Shown here: positions 1 through 8,470 of the stretch, piece by piece | How positions within the stretch are numbered: the first letter of the stretch is position 1 | Layout of the letters: each line of letters starts with the position of its first letter | From: an uncultured Bacteroidales bacterium | GTDB lineage: Bacteria > Bacteroidota > Bacteroidia > Bacteroidales > JAUNSR01 | Assembly (NCBI GenBank): GCA_947074105.1 | Contig: CAMTON010000026.1 | Coordinates: forward strand, 1-43,509 | DNA length: 43,509 nucleotides | Reading direction: 5' to 3' | Notes under the pieces: generated by a model | The model's input: the letters and a program-made list of their open reading frames with translations, nothing else | Databases searched by the model: none | Told to the model about the DNA's origin: nothing | Program-made: the position numbers and the translations under genes

Positions 1-892
1 CTCTCATTTTTGCAATCTCCATGAAATAGTTCATAGAAATACCCCAGAAGAAAGACAAGCGAGGTGCAAAAGCATCGATATCCATTCCCGCATTAATTCC
101 GGCACGAAGATACTCAAGACCGTCGGCAAGAGTATATGCCATTTCAATATCAGCAGTTGCTCCTGCTTCCTGCATATGATAGCCGGAGATAGAGATGGAA
201 TTGAATTTAGGCATGTTCTTAGAAGTATACTCAAAGATATCCGCGATAATTTTCATCGAAAATTCCGGTGGGTAAATATATGTATTACGAACCATGAATT
301 CTTTAAGGATATCATTCTGGATGGTTCCGGCCATTTCTTCAAGTTTTGCTCCCTGTTCAAGACCTGCATTAATATAAAAGGCAAGTACGGGAAGTACACC
401 GCCGTTCATAGTCATTGATACAGACATCTTATTTAAAGGAATACCATCGAAAAGAACTTTCATATCCTCAATCGAACAGATAGATACTCCGGCTTTACCT
501 ACGTCACCAACTACACGCTGATGATCGGCATCGTATCCTCTATGGGTAGCAAGGTCGAAAGCAACAGAAAGACCTTTCTGACCTGAAGCAAGATTTCTAC
601 GATAGAATGCGTTAGATTCTTCCGCCGTAGAAAATCCCGCATACTGGCGGATTGTCCATGGACGCATAGGATACATTCCGGAATAAGGACCTCTTAAAAA
701 AGGAGGAAGTCCGGCAACATATTGAAGATGTTCCATTCCTTCAAGGTCATCCTTTGTATAAACTGATTTAACAGGAATCAGTTCCGGAGTCATCCAGTCT
801 GATTTAATCCCGTTTTCTTTTGCCCATTCGGCAACATTTGATGAACCAAATCCATCAGATGATATATTTATATTCTTAAAATTAGGTCTCAT
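1..892 (-). CDS. mutB: methylmalonyl-CoA mutase large subunit, N-terminal part (cut by window edge)
   Basis: Catalytic large subunit of the adenosylcobalamin-dependent mutase that interconverts succinyl-CoA and (R)-methylmalonyl-CoA in the propionate pathway. The frame opens at an ATG ([11 protein letters not shown]) and stays open for 297 codons to the left edge of the window. It shows the substrate-binding TIM-barrel signatures [32 protein letters not shown] and [12 protein letters not shown], all typical of the large subunit. The C-terminal B12-binding domain with the DxHxxG histidine lies outside the window, so its integrity cannot be judged. The gene starts 1 nt after the mutA stop, so the two are translationally coupled and form one operon read from the promoter upstream of mutA. 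Identity is secure; only the 3' end is missing. Confidence 0.97.
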   Translation of the reverse strand, partial: MRPNFKNINISSDGFGSSNVAEWAKENGIKSDWMTPELIPVKSVYTKDDLEGMEHLQYVAGLPPFLRGPYSGMYPMRPWTIRQYAGFSTAEESNAFYRRNLASGQKGLSVAFDLATHRGYDADHQRVVGDVGKAGVSICSIEDMKVLFDGIPLNKMSVSMTMNGGVLPVLAFYINAGLEQGAKLEEMAGTIQNDILKEFMVRNTYIYPPEFSMKIIADIFEYTSKNMPKFNSISISGYHMQEAGATADIEMAYTLADGLEYLRAGINAGMDIDAFAPRLSFFWGISMNYFMEIAKMR

Positions 893-893
893 A

Positions 894-2756
894 TTACTTC
901 AGAAGTTTTTCATTAAACGCCTTTAAAGTTTCAAGAACGTTTGATTTAACGTTAATGTAGTTTTCAATTCCTTTAGCTTTTAATTCCGGCATACAAGCAG
1001 GAGCACCGGCAACAACAAGTATTGCTTTATCGCCAATTGCTTCATAAGCCTGAGGAGCAAGCTCAACATACTCATCGTCACTAGAGCATAGTACGATGAT
1101 ATCAGCCTGAGCATCCAAAGCTGCTTTAACTCCGTCTTCGATAGTTTCGAAACCTAAATTATCTATATTTTCATAACCTGCGCATCCGAAGAAATTACAT
1201 GAGAACTGTGCGCGGGCAAGTCTCATTGCAAGATTCCCTATAGTAAGCATAAAAGCTTTAGGACGTTTAGATGAATGTTCTGTCTGAAGTCTTAACTGTT
1301 CGAATTCATAAGCAAGACGCGCAGTATTGATTTTTTCAAACTCTGTCTTTTTATTATCACATCCGCAACCGCATCCTTCAGGAGATGTTTCTTTCTGAAT
1401 CTTATCAAGCGCAAACTCGTTGAAGTTTGGATATTGATTTGTTCCAAGAAGAATTTCTCTTCTTGAAGAAACAGCCTGCATTCTTTTAACTGCGGAATTG
1501 TTGACTTCTTTCTGAACCTCTCCGTTAAGAACAAGTTCGATAAATCCTCCCTTATCTTCAATTTCAAGGAAAAGTTTCCATGCCTGTTCTGCAATAGACA
1601 TTGTAAGATTTTCAATATAATAAGAACCTGCAGAAGGGTCTACAACTTTATCAAGATGCGATTCATCTTTCAAAAGTAATTGCTGATTTCTTGCAATTCT
1701 TTCAGAAAAATCATCCGGGTTCTTATAAGGGAAATCATAAGGAGTAACGACAATAGAATCTACTCCTGCAAGCGCAGCCGACATAGCTTCTGTCTGAGAA
1801 CGAAGCATATTAACATTTGCGTCATATATAGTCATATTAAATTCAGAAGTTGTAGCATTAACTTTCATTTTTGCAGAACAACCACATTCAGGCTTATACT
1901 GAGATACGATCTGAGCCCAAAGCATTCTTCCTGCACGGAATTTTGCTATTTCCATGAAATAGTTAACGCCGATTCCCATATTGAATTTAATCTTACTAGC
2001 TACTTCATCAATATCGAAACCTGCTTCAGTCATTTTAACGATAAGATCATTTCCCCAGGCAAGAGCATAGCCCAGTTCCTGAGAAATATAAGAACCTCCG
2101 TTGTTTATGATATCCGAATTTACGCTTAAAATTTTGTATGATGGAAGTTCTTTAGATGCTTTAAGATCTTCAATTAACTTATCAAAGAAATTAGGTACTC
2201 TGTGACCTTCCTGCATCATTCTTCCGATTGTGTCGCCATTGAAAGAACCCTGACATTTTTTCAGATCGTATGATTTAGATTTAAGATAGTCACTTACGAT
2301 AACGATAAGTTCTGCTGTTTTTCTCTGACAGCAACTGAAATTAAGTTCGATATTTTCAGCATCAACGCCATCAAGAATCTTTGCTATAGCTTCTGCGTTA
2401 ACAAGGTCTCTGCTTAATCTGATTCCGAAAGAGTTAACTCCTTTTTCTGTCAGTTCTTTAATTTTCGCATTTGCAGTCGCAGGATCTTCAACTTTGATGT
2501 TTTGACGAATAAGCCAGTTATTGTTTGTTTTCGTACCTCTAACATAAGGGAATTCACCCGGCAAAGAATTGATTGTTTTTAAGTTTTCGATGTCTTCAGA
2601 TCGGTACATCGGCTTTACTTCAAAGCCTTCATTAGTTCTCCAGACCAGTTTCTTGGAGAAATCTGCACCTTTAAGGTCCTCTGTTACCTTATTCATCCAT
2701 GTTTCTGTTGAAACAGGAGGGAACTCGGTAAAGAGCTTTTCTTTACATTCTGCCAT
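894..2756 (-). CDS. mutA: methylmalonyl-CoA mutase small subunit
   Basis: Small, non-catalytic subunit of heterodimeric methylmalonyl-CoA mutase, about 620 residues. The sequence has the mutase barrel (residues about 40-450) and a C-terminal Rossmann-like cobalamin-domain homologue (about 485-620) without the DxHxxG cobalt-ligand motif, as is normal for this subunit. I chose the ATG at 2756 ([18 protein letters not shown]) because family members usually begin there and AGAAG precedes it; an in-frame ATG at 2783 would add nine residues with no family match. A cysteine cluster, CGCGC, sits in the linker between the two domains near residue 460. It is first in the mutA-mutB operon. A matching promoter and a perfect inverted repeat lie just upstream. 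Confidence 0.96.
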   Translation of the reverse strand: MAECKEKLFTEFPPVSTETWMNKVTEDLKGADFSKKLVWRTNEGFEVKPMYRSEDIENLKTINSLPGEFPYVRGTKTNNNWLIRQNIKVEDPATANAKIKELTEKGVNSFGIRLSRDLVNAEAIAKILDGVDAENIELNFSCCQRKTAELIVIVSDYLKSKSYDLKKCQGSFNGDTIGRMMQEGHRVPNFFDKLIEDLKASKELPSYKILSVNSDIINNGGSYISQELGYALAWGNDLIVKMTEAGFDIDEVASKIKFNMGIGVNYFMEIAKFRAGRMLWAQIVSQYKPECGCSAKMKVNATTSEFNMTIYDANVNMLRSQTEAMSAALAGVDSIVVTPYDFPYKNPDDFSERIARNQQLLLKDESHLDKVVDPSAGSYYIENLTMSIAEQAWKLFLEIEDKGGFIELVLNGEVQKEVNNSAVKRMQAVSSRREILLGTNQYPNFNEFALDKIQKETSPEGCGCGCDNKKTEFEKINTARLAYEFEQLRLQTEHSSKRPKAFMLTIGNLAMRLARAQFSCNFFGCAGYENIDNLGFETIEDGVKAALDAQADIIVLCSSDDEYVELAPQAYEAIGDKAILVVAGAPACMPELKAKGIENYINVKSNVLETLKAFNEKLLK

Positions 2757-2787
2757 AATTCTTCTATTATAAATTTGAATCATTAAT

Positions 2788-2810
2788 TAACGTAATATGG
2801 ATTTACGTTA
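2788..2810 (-). promoter_or_regulatory. perfect 8-bp inverted repeat upstream of mutA (candidate operator)
   Basis: Arms TAACGTAA (2788-2795) and TTACGTTA (2803-2810) are perfectly complementary around a 7-nt spacer. The element lies in the leader between the predicted transcription start (about 2859) and the mutA ATG. A short A/T-rich perfect dyad with a CG step is what a dimeric repressor would bind; an RNA hairpin blocking initiation is the alternative. No U-tract follows, so it is not a terminator. Function is inference. Confidence 0.4.
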
Positions 2811-2865
2811 CAGTTTCTCATTAGTATTTTGTTATCTAAATAGTTGTATTGGTTTTACAACACGG

Positions 2866-2895
2866 CAAATTTACAATAATTGATAATATGACAAA
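2866..2895 (-). promoter_or_regulatory. Bacteroidota-type promoter of mutA-mutB
   Basis: On the minus strand a -33 box TTTG (2895-2892) is followed after 18 nt by TAAATTTG (2873-2866), a full match to the -7 consensus TAnnTTTG of Bacteroides-type primary-sigma promoters. The predicted start is near 2859, giving a leader of about 100 nt that includes the inverted repeat at 2788-2810. Confidence 0.65.
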
Positions 2896-2990
2896 GTTTT
2901 TTTGATACAAATGTATATTTATAATAAAACAGATAATTTTAATTATTAAAATAAACTTAAAAGCAATAAGTAGCTCTTAGAAAAAAGGCA

Positions 2991-3626
2991 TTAATCTTCC
3001 TCAAAGTATGTTTTACGTTCGAAATATAGTAGGGGATGATACTCTTTAAACAATACTTTCACGTACCATTGCTGATCATCTTTATATGCATATCTTTCTT
3101 GATACATGTCGCCGCCTGTTCTGTTGCATATTTTTATTATAAGACGACCGTAATTATCATAAGTATAAGAAATTGCATCAACAATATTTGCTTCTACATC
3201 CCTTATTGTGCATAATTTAAGGCGATTCATATTGTCGTAAGCAAGATTTATAGAAATCTTAAGTTTCTTATTCGGGAAATATATATATATATTATTTATC
3301 AGACCTTCGGCAGAAGTCTTATAGCTTATACTGTCGTTAATTGCTATTACAGACTCTATCTGATTAGTATTTTCAACAAATAAAAGAGAATTTATGTAAT
3401 CCAGGATATCGTCCTGTGTAGTATTTCCGCTTATTTCCGAGACGCTGAGAAGCTCCCCTTTATCGATTTCACTACCGTTAATTACCGCTTTATAAATCAG
3501 TTCAAAAGTTCTGCTTTTAGATTGAGATTGACTTTTCAGGTTCTTTCCGGTTTCTGCGGCAAAAATCAGGCTGAACCCGCTAATAAAAAATACAGCAACC
3601 AAACATATCAATTTAAGATTTTTCAT
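2991..3626 (-). CDS. secreted hypothetical protein with YD/RHS-like repeats
   Basis: A 211-residue protein that I cannot assign to a named function. Residues 1-23 (MKNLKLICLVAVFFISGFSL and following) form a clear Sec signal peptide ending near AAE, so it is exported. The C-terminal half holds two tyrosine/aspartate-rich strands, YDNMNRLKLCTIRD and YTYDNYGRLIIKICNR, which resemble YD repeats of RHS-type cell-surface proteins, but only two or three copies are present and no toxin or core domain is visible. It may be a small periplasmic or surface protein with a beta-sheet fold. It lies 42 nt after the thioredoxin-like gene on the same strand and may be co-transcribed with it. Confidence 0.75.
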   Translation of the reverse strand: MKNLKLICLVAVFFISGFSLIFAAETGKNLKSQSQSKSRTFELIYKAVINGSEIDKGELLSVSEISGNTTQDDILDYINSLLFVENTNQIESVIAINDSISYKTSAEGLINNIYIYFPNKKLKISINLAYDNMNRLKLCTIRDVEANIVDAISYTYDNYGRLIIKICNRTGGDMYQERYAYKDDQQWYVKVLFKEYHPLLYFERKTYFEED

Positions 3627-3668
3627 ACCCGCTACACATTAATCCACGTTCAACATTTTTGTAATCTG

Positions 3669-4013
3669 TTATATATCAAATACTTTTCTTATCTTTTCTC
3701 TGAGCTTATCCTTGTGGATTTCACCAAGTATCTCTACCGGTTTATCATTTTCAGAAAAAAACATAAAAGTGGGTGTAGCTTCAATGTTAAATAGCTTAGC
3801 TATATCATGTTCGCCGGTAATTTCAGTTTTAAAAAAGTCAACTTCTTTAAACTCATCAGACAATTCCTCAAAAACAGGCTCCATTGCAAGGCAGTGCGGA
3901 CATGTTGAAATGTAAAATTCAATAATCATGTTTCTTTTCAATGGTTCTGAATCAGAGCGTTTTATTTCGTTTATTATTTCAGTAAAGTCATTTTTATGTA
4001 ATTCTTTCACCAT
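3669..4013 (-). CDS. thioredoxin-family protein (CPHC)
   Basis: A small (114-residue) thioredoxin-fold protein for thiol-disulfide exchange. It has the active-site stretch IIEFYISTCPHCLAMEP with CPHC instead of the CGPC of standard thioredoxins, and the cis-proline loop EATPTFMFF. CPHC is the dipeptide of DsbA-like oxidants, so it may be more oxidising than a typical thioredoxin. There is no signal peptide, so it should be cytoplasmic. The start is the ATG at 4013 (MVKELHKNDF); an upstream TTG at 4052 is open but adds nothing typical of the family. The secreted YD-like protein follows 42 nt downstream. The exact subfamily is uncertain. Confidence 0.85.
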   Translation of the reverse strand: MVKELHKNDFTEIINEIKRSDSEPLKRNMIIEFYISTCPHCLAMEPVFEELSDEFKEVDFFKTEITGEHDIAKLFNIEATPTFMFFSENDKPVEILGEIHKDKLREKIRKVFDI

Positions 4014-4090
4014 AACTAAAACAGAATGTTTAATTTGGTTAATTTTAGTCAATTATTAAAACACGCAACTTATTCTATATGAATAAAATA

Positions 4091-4126
4091 ACCCTGATAT
4101 ATTCTATTATTAGAACATATCAGGGT
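4091..4126 (-). terminator. hairpin downstream of sensor-kinase gene
   Basis: A perfect 10-bp stem (ACCCTGATAT with ATATCAGGGT) around a 16-nt loop lies between the kinase stop and the thioredoxin gene. On the minus strand the stem is followed by TATTTTATTC, a modest U-rich tail. It probably ends the mfd-kinase operon. Confidence 0.6.
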
Positions 4127-4195
4127 ATTCATAGTTTATTTTTTATGTTTAAAAGATTGTAATTGAAAAGCCAAAATTTTAACACTCAAATGCTT

Positions 4196-6148
4196 CTATT
4201 CATATATCTTATTATATAAAGCAGTAATAATCTGTTCCCTCATTTCGGGGATAGCAATGGGTTTATTAATAAATAAATTAAGGTTATCGGAAATACTATT
4301 CCCGGAATCATCTTTTTCATAAAGACATCTGCAAATGATAATCTTCTTATTCGGACTTATCTGACGGATCACATCATTAATAATATAGTTTCTTCTCTGT
4401 CGATTCTCTATATCTATAATGAACAGATTAGGCCTTTCTTCATATTGCGCCTCTATAAACTGTTCTTCATCATAGAAAATCTTAAAGTTATAGTGAGGAA
4501 AGATATTTTTAAGTGAAAAAAGAGAAAGAGAGTCGTTATCTCCGAAAATGAATATCACTTTCTTCTTTTTATTGGCAACCATATCGTTATACTCATTTTC
4601 ATACGTCGAGATATAAGGTATGAAATCAGATTTCGTATTAATCGTAAAATATATGCTTGTGCCGATTCCTACTTCCGAACTGATTTTAATTTCTGCTCCA
4701 AGTTTCAGTGCTATGGTTTTCACTATCGGCAGGCCAAGACCTACACCGGAAGAAAATTCATCCGATTTTTCAAAAGGTAGCACAACACGGTTGATATCGT
4801 TGGTTTTAATTCCTGAACCTGAATCGGTCACAATAATATCGACTTTTCCGTCGGATACAACATACTCAATAAGAATATATCCTGAAGTTGTATTGTTTAT
4901 CGCATTGTCTAAAAGCTTGGATAATGCAATATGAAGAAGATATTTGTCGGAAAGAACTGTAGAATCGTCTTTCATATTTACAAGCATGATTCTTACACTG
5001 CTGTTTTCTCCATTATTGTATTCATTTTTTAATGAATTCAGAAAATCCCATAATGCTATATAGTGAGGTACTATTTTAAACTGGTTATTTATTATCGAGA
5101 TATACTCTGAAATAGAATTAATCTGAGATAAAAGAGATTTATTTGCTATAGATATAGCATGATTATATTCAGTCTGATAATTATTCTTGTCATTTAAAAG
5201 AAGTTCGGAAAACCCTGTGATAATATTAAGAGGCGTTCTTAATTCATGACTTAAATGGGTCAGGAAGTGAGTTTTCACTGATTCTGAATGTTTGATATGT
5301 CTTATTATCTTTTCAAGTTCATATTTATTATTATTTATCTCATCGACTTCCTTTGTTATGCATATGATATTCTCGGTTTCTATATCAGATCCGGGAATAT
5401 AGTAAAGGTAGTTGTTGTTCCATTTATTAGAAAGATTCTTATCATTCTTTATCTTCAGGAAAAAGAATGAAAATTTTTTTTCTGCAATACTGTTTAAATA
5501 CCATTTTTTAAAAATATCAAAGTCATATTCATCAAGGTTCTTAAACATAAATCTTTTAGAGAAGCCATAATCCAGTTTGAAATTGTTTATGGCACCGTTT
5601 TGCATTATGATTTTTTTCTTCTCTATATTAAGGTGCCAGACTTTGAAATCCAGATAATAGGAAAACTGAAATATCTTGGATATATTCCTGAAATACGCAT
5701 TTTCAAGAGTAGAAACGGCATTTTTAAAATATTCAGTGTTCCAGATGCAAAAATTTTCCGGAAATAAAGTAATCGGATTATTATAAGCAGAAACTTCAGT
5801 ATCAAGTTTTCTTACATAAATATAGATATGACCATTCTCGGAGCTAAACTTAAGTTCTATGTTTATTTTATTTCTGGATTCATAAATAAATGACTTAAAA
5901 TTCATATCCAGATTTCCTTCTTCCGGAAACCGTTCGATTTTATCGAGTATTATTTCCTGATGCTTTATGGGAAGTAAATCGATCATGTCATAATATAATA
6001 TATCTGAATCAAACGACAGAAAAGGAAATAGCAATAACAGATAATCTATTCCTTGAAAAGTCTTATTTTCTAATGAATAAATTAATAGCAAAGCGTCTTT
6101 ATCTATCAAAGATCTATTTAGTTTTTTTATCTGATCTGTTAACTTCAT
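4196..6148 (-). CDS. cytosolic hybrid sensor histidine kinase
   Basis: A sensor kinase of about 650 residues with a fused receiver domain. The H-box HLSHELRTPLNIITG places the phospho-accepting histidine near residue 301. The ATPase domain keeps the N-box (LLDNAIN, about 414), the G1 box DSGSGI (about 440) and the G2 box GVGLGLPIVK (about 467), so it should bind ATP. Residues about 530-650 look like a receiver, with acidic pocket FGDND, phospho-acceptor candidate LFIID (about 576) and the lysine of NKP; the usual Thr/Ser position appears to be a cysteine (IICRC). No membrane segments are visible, so the N-terminal 280 residues are presumably a cytosolic input domain that I do not recognise. 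The start is the ATG at 6148 (MKLTDQIKKL), 28 nt from the previous stop; a TTG at 6157 is possible. It is organised like the upstream gene. Confidence 0.85.
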   Translation of the reverse strand: MKLTDQIKKLNRSLIDKDALLLIYSLENKTFQGIDYLLLLFPFLSFDSDILYYDMIDLLPIKHQEIILDKIERFPEEGNLDMNFKSFIYESRNKINIELKFSSENGHIYIYVRKLDTEVSAYNNPITLFPENFCIWNTEYFKNAVSTLENAYFRNISKIFQFSYYLDFKVWHLNIEKKKIIMQNGAINNFKLDYGFSKRFMFKNLDEYDFDIFKKWYLNSIAEKKFSFFFLKIKNDKNLSNKWNNNYLYYIPGSDIETENIICITKEVDEINNNKYELEKIIRHIKHSESVKTHFLTHLSHELRTPLNIITGFSELLLNDKNNYQTEYNHAISIANKSLLSQINSISEYISIINNQFKIVPHYIALWDFLNSLKNEYNNGENSSVRIMLVNMKDDSTVLSDKYLLHIALSKLLDNAINNTTSGYILIEYVVSDGKVDIIVTDSGSGIKTNDINRVVLPFEKSDEFSSGVGLGLPIVKTIALKLGAEIKISSEVGIGTSIYFTINTKSDFIPYISTYENEYNDMVANKKKKVIFIFGDNDSLSLFSLKNIFPHYNFKIFYDEEQFIEAQYEERPNLFIIDIENRQRRNYIINDVIRQISPNKKIIICRCLYEKDDSGNSISDNLNLFINKPIAIPEMREQIITALYNKIYE

Positions 6149-6176
6149 CAGTTGCAATATTGTAATTCGTGTTTAA

Positions 6177-8435
6177 TTATTTTGATATAAAATCCATTAC
6201 CTGATCAACACTGAAAGGAATTGTCAGTATTTCAACATTATCAAACATATCTTCGCCGTTTAAATAACTTATCATTTCCTGATCATTATTGTATAATACA
6301 AGCAATATTTCAGATAAAGGATAATCTTTCTTTATTTCAGTCAGTAGCTCTACTAAATCACTATCTATATTATATGAAGTGATAATAAGGGGATTTTCCT
6401 GGGAATAATTATTCTTAAGTGAAAGATAGCAATCTGCCTTTTTAACAGAGAATCTCCGGCTCAGAGTATTATAGATAGCAGTTGAAAAAGTAGATTCATT
6501 TTCGTAAATCATGATATTTATATCATTTTTGCCCTCTGTACCAGCAGTCATCTTATAACTTAACTCATCATTAGTTTCAGTTGATGAAACAGTTGTTTCA
6601 ATCACAAAAATATCATTGCCTTTATCATCATTATAAAGATTGATATTAGAGTCAACAAGCAAAGAATATGAGATGGCAATATCCATATCAAGTTCAAGGC
6701 TTTTGTTATAAATATTTTTATCTAAGAACTGCATATATGATATTGATTCAAAGTTGCTGAAATCGTGGTCTGTTTCTTTTGAATCGGAAATTATAAACAA
6801 CAGTTTGCAATCTGATATTTTGGCATATATTACAGGTTCTTTTTTTCTGTTTGACTGAGAAAAGCAAAATACAAGACAGGCGATTGCTACTGCTAACTTC
6901 TCAATCTTATATGTTGAAATAATTACATCATAGTCATAATAAGGCTTAATGGAAATAGTTTTATTCTTTGATCTGACCACTTCCGCCACAATCTTAAGAA
7001 ACTGACTTATATATATCTTCTCATCTGATTTTCCGGAGTTTATCTCCGGCTCCGTATAAGAATACTCAAGAGAACTGTCTAATATAGAAAGCAGTTTATC
7101 GGTATATTTCTTTATATTTCCATAATATAGTATCTTATTCTCATGATTCAGATCATTCTCTTTGCTTAAGATCTCTGAATATCCTATAAGTTTATTTACG
7201 GGAGCTTTTAATTCATGATGGATCAATTTCAGAAATGCAATCTGGAAAGCATGTAAAGACTCGGCTTCTTTATTTAAACGACGTATGTCTTCCTTATGAT
7301 TTTCTATTTTTCTGAGATTTTTAAGATATCCGAAAACCAGATTGCTATTAGGATTTCTGGTATCTACAACGCCAGTAAGCTGAAAAGGTACTGGTCGGCT
7401 ATCATTGATAATAAGTCTTATGTTATTTCTGAAAGAAAGATAATTATTCTTATAAGCTTCGTCCTTTATTTTATTTATGACCTTAAAATCATCATCGTAT
7501 ATAATTCCTTTTAATTCTTTTATTTTTATGTGCTTAGATGTATTTAAAAAAGAAGAATAGCTGTCAATGTTGAATTTTGCTGTCTCTATTATAACTTCCT
7601 TATTTTTAATATCCAGATGCCATGGTATTAACTCAAACTGTTCGGCAAACTGGGTGATAAGGTTTTCACAACTGAAATATCTCTTCTGAAGAGCAATAAG
7701 AATATTGATATTCTCGAAATATTCAAGTATCACCTTTTTTTTATCCCATGATTCTGATTCTGTTTTCTTCAGAAGATATGTCACGTCATCGTTATTATAT
7801 TCACTTATATTAAATATATAAGGCTTGTTTTGTGATAATACCGTGATTCTTTTGTATTCGTCTGATTTAAGGAAACCGGGATGTGATTCAAGAAAAGATA
7901 TTCCTTTTTCATTGCATAAAAGCAATGAGTTTTCTTCGCGGTCTTTTATAAAAACAGGAGTACAAAATTTATTAATCTCATCTATAAATGCATCATACTG
8001 TTTTTTTTCTTTTTCATCAGATTTTTCTATAAGGATAAGGATGCAGTCTGAGTCTTTCAGGCTGTTGCCTGAAAGTGAAATATCCAGTTTGTAATAAGAG
8101 TTTTGAGAATAAAAAAACAATATAAGATTTTCAGATTCAGATGAAAAAAGAAGAAATAATCCGGTTTTTTCACCTGCATTATATTTTTCAATTTCTTCTG
8201 TAATGAAGATCTCTATTTGTCGTCTTAGTTCAGAATATGTGTTTTTATCATGACTGTCATTAATATCTGATTTCTTTTCACTGATTTTGAAAACCATAAG
8301 ATTAAGATCAGGATCGGATATTAGATTTTGAGCGGTTTGATAAATATCAGGTGTTTTATGTGTAGATAAATATGACATAATGTGTTTAATCGAGGAATCC
8401 GGATTAAATAGTATAAATTCGGATTCCGTCAACAA
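6177..8435 (-). CDS. degenerate hybrid sensor kinase (probable pseudokinase)
   Basis: A protein of about 750 residues with the same layout as its downstream neighbour but without key catalytic features. The H-box is kept (LIHHELKAPVNKLIGYSEIL, His near residue 405). In the following ATPase region the N-box asparagine is gone (IACLVFC where the partner has LLDNAIN), the G1 box reads ISDSKET instead of DSGSG, and the G2 glycines are absent (DMDIAISYSLL). The C-terminal receiver-like domain (about 635-752) has SYNID where LFIID would be expected, so its phospho-acceptor is doubtful. No membrane segment is seen. The annotated start is TTG at 8435; the first in-frame ATG is at 8378 (MSYLSTHKTP). 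It lies 35 nt after mfd and just upstream of the intact kinase, suggesting that the two proteins work together. Confidence 0.8.
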   Translation of the reverse strand: MLTESEFILFNPDSSIKHIMSYLSTHKTPDIYQTAQNLISDPDLNLMVFKISEKKSDINDSHDKNTYSELRRQIEIFITEEIEKYNAGEKTGLFLLFSSESENLILFFYSQNSYYKLDISLSGNSLKDSDCILILIEKSDEKEKKQYDAFIDEINKFCTPVFIKDREENSLLLCNEKGISFLESHPGFLKSDEYKRITVLSQNKPYIFNISEYNNDDVTYLLKKTESESWDKKKVILEYFENINILIALQKRYFSCENLITQFAEQFELIPWHLDIKNKEVIIETAKFNIDSYSSFLNTSKHIKIKELKGIIYDDDFKVINKIKDEAYKNNYLSFRNNIRLIINDSRPVPFQLTGVVDTRNPNSNLVFGYLKNLRKIENHKEDIRRLNKEAESLHAFQIAFLKLIHHELKAPVNKLIGYSEILSKENDLNHENKILYYGNIKKYTDKLLSILDSSLEYSYTEPEINSGKSDEKIYISQFLKIVAEVVRSKNKTISIKPYYDYDVIISTYKIEKLAVAIACLVFCFSQSNRKKEPVIYAKISDCKLLFIISDSKETDHDFSNFESISYMQFLDKNIYNKSLELDMDIAISYSLLVDSNINLYNDDKGNDIFVIETTVSSTETNDELSYKMTAGTEGKNDINIMIYENESTFSTAIYNTLSRRFSVKKADCYLSLKNNYSQENPLIITSYNIDSDLVELLTEIKKDYPLSEILLVLYNNDQEMISYLNGEDMFDNVEILTIPFSVDQVMDFISK

Positions 8436-8470
8436 AAATTATAAAAATCAAAGATTTCACAAAGTAAGAA

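Noticed and set aside
1680-2129. Plus-strand ORF of 149 codons
   Set aside because: Antisense shadow of mutA; no family likeness and the opposite strand is an unmistakable mutase.
2784-2990. Cobalamin riboswitch ahead of mutA
   Set aside because: The leader is only about 100 nt and I see no B12-box-like conserved core; the only structure is the 8-bp dyad.
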